From Moanibacter sp964542645 (GTDB taxonomy: Bacteria; Verrucomicrobiota; Verrucomicrobiia; Opitutales; UBA2987): 64,000 bases of DNA. Positions 60,910-64,000 of this stretch are shown piece after piece (the first letter of the stretch is position 1; every line of letters begins with the position of its first letter). The DNA lies in contig CAZIUG010000007.1 of NCBI GenBank assembly GCA_964542645.1, positions 461,646 through 525,645 of the forward strand, in the 5' to 3' direction. The translations under genes and the position numbers were made by a program. Below the pieces are notes generated by a model. The model did no database searches and was not told the DNA's origin. It saw only the letters and a list, made by a program, of their open reading frames with translations.

Positions 60910-62454
60910 GTGGTGAGGAAGAACAAACAAGAGGCAGAGAAGGTGACTGAAAAAAAAGAGAGATCAACAGTAGCTAGAAAAGATCAAAGATCACAGCCGA
61001 CAGAATCACAGTTCGAGGAATCCGATGAGGTCCCACTGTGTGTCGATCTCGATGGCACACTGGTTTATTCGGACACTTCGTGGGAAAGCGTAATCAGGTT
61101 GCTACGGCGGTGGCCATGGATGGTTGTTTGTTTTCCCTTTTGGTTGTTGCGGGGGAGAGCCCATTTTAAGGCTGAGGTCGCTTCGAGGGTCGCTTTTGAG
61201 CCCGAACACCTGGGTTACATCGAGGAGATTTTAGAGTTTCTCAAGGAAGAGAAGGCAAAGGGCCGCAGCCTCGTTCTGGCAACAGCAGCCAACCAGTCGA
61301 TTGCGGACATCGTATCGCGGCATCTTGGTCTTTTTGATCGGGCTTTAGGTAGTGATGAGAAGATCAATTTGAAGGGACTACGAAAAGCAGAAACCCTGGT
61401 CGATTCCTATGGGAGACAAGGGTTCGATTATGTTGGAAATGACCAAGCCGATATCGCTGTTTGGGAACAGGCTCGAATAGCCTATGTGGTCAACGCTTCA
61501 GAAAAATTGAGGAGGCGGATGGGCGCTTGGGGAAGTCATATCGAGAAGTTGCCAATGTTAAACCTTAATTTGTTCGATTTTGCCCGTGCTCTTCGGATGC
61601 ACCATTGGATCAAGAATGCTCTGTTGCTCGTTCCGCTTGTGGCGGCTCACCGCTTTACTGATATTTCGGAATGGATCAAACTGATGATAGGAATTGTCGC
61701 ATTTGGGGTTTGTGCTTCGAGTGCCTACTTGGTAAACGATCTTCTTGATATAGAATCAGATCGGCGACACCGATCGAAACGAGCTCGAGTGATCGCTTCG
61801 GGTAAGCTTCGGATTTCAAAGGGGATTTATCTCGCTTTGGGACTATTGGTAGTAGGTGTTTTACTAGCGTTGGGTTTACCCGAGGGTTTTCTTGCCTGTT
61901 TGTTGATTTATTGGCTGGGAGCTAATCTTTATTCGCTTTTTTTAAAGCAGATTTATCTTGTCGATGTGGTTGTATTGGCAGGCCTCTACTTCCTACGGAT
62001 TCTTTCAGGAGCCGAGATAGTGGATGTTGTTGTATCTCCGTGGCTATTTATTTTTTCCCTTTTTTTCTTTTTGAGTCTGGCTCTGTCAAAGCGTTATGTT
62101 GAGTTGCTTCGAATTGCGGATCTTCCAGTTACAAAAATCGCAGGACGAGGCTATGGAACTGGAGATGGCTGGGTTGTTCTATTGTCAGGGGCGGGGAGCG
62201 GAGTCCTTTCCATAATAGTTTTAGCTTTCTATATGAACAGCGGTCATATTGATACATTGTACCGCAAGGCAGAATTCATTTGGATCGGGGTACTCTTGAC
62301 GCTTGTCTGGATCTCGAGAGTCTGGTACCGGGCGAAGCGTGGCCTACTGGATGACGATCCCATTATTTTTGCTATCAAAGATCGAACTAGTTATGTCATT
62401 TTGGGGTTGATCATGGTTTGTGTGCTGCTTTCGAGTCCGATATTGGGACGATGA
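60910..62454 (+). CDS. HAD phosphatase-UbiA fusion (decaprenyl-phosphate phosphoribosyltransferase-like), 514 aa
   Basis: Fusion of an N-terminal HAD hydrolase and a C-terminal UbiA prenyltransferase. A charged, disordered start (1-40) precedes HAD motif I DLDGT (Asp46, Asp48) and motif IV in YVGNDQADIAVWEQA (174-188). The UbiA part (from about 225) has eight or nine hydrophobic helices and the Mg-pyrophosphate motif NDLLDIESD (276-284) followed by RHRSKRARVIASG, close to the NDxxDxExDxxHPxKxxRP pattern of DPPR synthases (UbiA/Rv3806c-like). DPPR synthase moves phosphoribose from PRPP onto polyprenyl phosphate. The fused HAD could remove the 5-phosphate, the next step. GTG start. The DprE1-like gene follows 73 bp later. 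Confidence 0.85.
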   Translation: MVRKNKQEAEKVTEKKERSTVARKDQRSQPTESQFEESDEVPLCVDLDGTLVYSDTSWESVIRLLRRWPWMVVCFPFWLLRGRAHFKAEVASRVAFEPEHLGYIEEILEFLKEEKAKGRSLVLATAANQSIADIVSRHLGLFDRALGSDEKINLKGLRKAETLVDSYGRQGFDYVGNDQADIAVWEQARIAYVVNASEKLRRRMGAWGSHIEKLPMLNLNLFDFARALRMHHWIKNALLLVPLVAAHRFTDISEWIKLMIGIVAFGVCASSAYLVNDLLDIESDRRHRSKRARVIASGKLRISKGIYLALGLLVVGVLLALGLPEGFLACLLIYWLGANLYSLFLKQIYLVDVVVLAGLYFLRILSGAEIVDVVVSPWLFIFSLFFFLSLALSKRYVELLRIADLPVTKIAGRGYGTGDGWVVLLSGAGSGVLSIIVLAFYMNSGHIDTLYRKAEFIWIGVLLTLVWISRVWYRAKRGLLDDDPIIFAIKDRTSYVILGLIMVCVLLSSPILGR

Positions 62455-62527
62455 CGCCCCAAGAAGCCATCGGATCACTTTGAAAATTATACTCTAATTA
62501 AACGAGACGGCTCGATAGATTCCTAAT

Positions 62528-63868
62528 ATGAAAGCCGAATTCAAATCCTGGGGGCGTACGGTAGATTGTGAGGCAGAAGCAAAACCCGTTTATTGGCGAA
62601 ATGAATCCTTCCCGTATTTGCGTGAAGGTGAAACATGTCTATCCTACGGTTTCGGTCGAAGTTATGGTGATTCCTGTCTGAATCCTGGTGGGGTCATGCT
62701 GGAGACAGCAGGGCTCGATCGATTTATAGCATTCGATGACCAGCAAGGGATTCTCCGATGTGAGGCTGGGGCATCACTGAGCTCAATTTTGAAAGTTATT
62801 GTACCACGGGGTTGGTTCTTGCCGGTTTGCCCCGGGACGAAAAATATTACTGTAGGAGGAGCGATTGCTAACGATGTACACGGGAAGAATCATCGTGTTG
62901 CAGGAACCTTTGGTTGCCACGTGGAGCGATTTGAGCTACTGCGATCAAATGACCAGAGATTGGTCTGTTCGTCGCAGGAGAACCCCGACTACTTTTTGGC
63001 CACTATTGGCGGTCTCGGGCTCACTGGGCTGATCACTTGGATAGATTTGCGATTGAAGAAGATCGAAACCTCATATGTCGATTCAGAGGTGATTCCGTTT
63101 CGGGATCTCAGTGAATTTTTCAGACTGATTGAAGGTGAGGAAAAGTACGAGTATTCTGCGGCTTGGGTGGATGGGATGGCGAAGAGAGGTCAAGTTGGTC
63201 GGGGAGTTTACTTTCGTGCTAATCACTGTTCCTCCGCTACTGGGAAAAGGCTGACTGTCCATTCAAGCGGTGGATTGCCCGGGATGGTTATACCTCGGTG
63301 GTTACTGAATCGCCACAGCACAAGAATGCTTAATGGGCTCTATTGTTACCGTCAGCGTTTAGAAGGGAAGGTACGGCAGGTTCACTATGATTCCTTTTTC
63401 TTCCCGTTGGACGGTTTTACCAATTGGAACCGCATCTATGGTGGCAGAGGATTTCATCAGTATCAGTTTGTCGTTCCTGAATCGTGCGGCGAAGAGGAAA
63501 TGCTCGAAATTCTGAATTTCATGGCTGGTTCTGACCTCCCAATTCCTCTTGTGACAATTAAGAGATTCGGAACTATCAAGTCACCGGGAATGCTTTCCTT
63601 TCCGATGCCCGGTCTCACTTTTACTATTGATTTCCCAAATCAAGGAGAGGAGACTAAGCGTCTCCACCGGCAGTTGGATGATTGGGTCATAAGTCACCGG
63701 GGAAGGCTTTATCCAGCGAAAGACGCGAGAATGTCAGCCGATATGTTTTTGCAGGGCTATATTGCAGTTGAAGAATTCGCCAGGTTTGTCGATCCGCGGT
63801 TCAGTTCGGGGTTTTGGAAAAGGGTAGCGGGCAAGCCGGATACTAAAGACATTCGTTTCCGAGGTTAA
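62528..63868 (+). CDS. dprE1: DprE1-like decaprenylphosphoryl-ribose 2'-oxidase, 446 aa
   Basis: FAD enzyme that oxidises the 2'-hydroxyl of polyprenyl-phosphoryl ribose on the way to arabinose. GFGRSYGDSCLN (41-52), FLPVCPGTKNITVGGAIAND (97-116), HGKNHRVAGTFGCHV (118-132) and TIGGLGLTG (159-167) match DprE1 closely. So do KRFGTIKSPGMLSFPMPG and the lysine in LYPAKDAR (Lys398, the position of mycobacterial Lys418). In PGLTFTIDFP, Thr366 stands where M. tuberculosis has Cys387, the covalent benzothiazinone target. It follows the HAD-UbiA fusion, the enzyme of the preceding step. DprE2 would be the next partner but is not in the window. Confidence 0.9.
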   Translation: MKAEFKSWGRTVDCEAEAKPVYWRNESFPYLREGETCLSYGFGRSYGDSCLNPGGVMLETAGLDRFIAFDDQQGILRCEAGASLSSILKVIVPRGWFLPVCPGTKNITVGGAIANDVHGKNHRVAGTFGCHVERFELLRSNDQRLVCSSQENPDYFLATIGGLGLTGLITWIDLRLKKIETSYVDSEVIPFRDLSEFFRLIEGEEKYEYSAAWVDGMAKRGQVGRGVYFRANHCSSATGKRLTVHSSGGLPGMVIPRWLLNRHSTRMLNGLYCYRQRLEGKVRQVHYDSFFFPLDGFTNWNRIYGGRGFHQYQFVVPESCGEEEMLEILNFMAGSDLPIPLVTIKRFGTIKSPGMLSFPMPGLTFTIDFPNQGEETKRLHRQLDDWVISHRGRLYPAKDARMSADMFLQGYIAVEEFARFVDPRFSSGFWKRVAGKPDTKDIRFRG

Positions 63869-63935
63869 CGACTCGTCATAGAATACCCTGATAAGAATTT
63901 CCGAATAGTCCTGACCAATCAGACCGAGCCTTCGA

Positions 63936-64000
63936 TTAACATCCTTTGAGGAAACGCTCCCAGAACCAACCTTCTACTTCACGCACCTGTCGATCGCTTC
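63936..64000 (-). CDS. C-terminal end of an unknown minus-strand gene
   Basis: The minus strand is open from the window edge for 21 codons and ends with SDRQVREVEGWFWERFLKGC and TAA (63936-63938). The peptide is protein-like in composition, but too short to identify. It would converge with dprE1 with 67 bp between. Confidence 0.35.
   Translation of the reverse strand, partial: SDRQVREVEGWFWERFLKGC

Overview
The window looks like a chromosomal segment of a Gram-negative bacterium of moderate GC, most likely a member of the Verrucomicrobiota (Opitutae-like). This is an inference from gene repertoire, not from a marker alignment: an OprB-type porin, a YidC with a large periplasmic domain, a PPi-type phosphofructokinase, a UVR-motif zinc protein, DUF255, DUF5069 and DUF1343 proteins, and few long operons. 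I see no rRNA, CRISPR array, insertion sequence or prophage. Coding density is high, GTG and TTG starts are common, and four tRNA genes (Glu-CUC, Glu-UUC, Gly-UCC, Pro-UGG) all encode their own CCA.

Layout. 1-6 kb: end of an ABC ATPase and its FtsX-like permease, an aldose epimerase-like protein and a UVR-motif zinc protein. 4.7-11 kb (minus strand): the most unusual locus. A Mn-type MntR repressor with all six metal ligands is followed, after a 132-bp gap, by an unusual di-heme cytochrome c, a PhnD-C-E type ABC importer and an OprB-like porin. In the gap two palindromes fill the spacer of a well-formed promoter. 11-24 kb: uvrC, holA, purB, PPi-phosphofructokinase, an exported DUF255 protein between two tRNA-Glu genes, then the classic rpmH-rnpA-yidD-yidC cluster and yebC. 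24-30 kb: a site-2 protease-like membrane peptidase, TPR protein, FmdB-type zinc ribbon, SRAP protein, class V aminotransferase, rmuC and an Smr protein. 30-44 kb: hsp20 behind a candidate sigma-54 promoter with paired upstream sites, alpha/beta hydrolase, hrpB, rsmE, rsmD, pyrF, membrane TPR protein, enolase-superfamily enzyme, LysM protein, pdxH, a medium-chain dehydrogenase and a DUF5069 protein. 44-57 kb: a cytoplasmic DUF255 paralogue divergent from mutL, a DUF3108 protein, aldo/keto reductase, TPMT-like methyltransferase, ModF-like double ABC protein, TPR protein, DUF2062-NamZ pair and glycerate kinase. 57-64 kb: rodA-rng on the minus strand, then a divergent HAD-UbiA fusion and a DprE1-like oxidase, which together suggest polyprenyl-phosphate arabinose synthesis.

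Most of the window is ordinary housekeeping. The parts that deserve attention are the MntR/cytochrome/PhnDCE/porin locus, the sigma-54-type hsp20 control region, a strongly terminated untranslated minus-strand stretch ahead of rsmE, and the HAD-UbiA plus DprE1 pair, whose DprE1 has Thr where the mycobacterial enzyme has its drug-target Cys.
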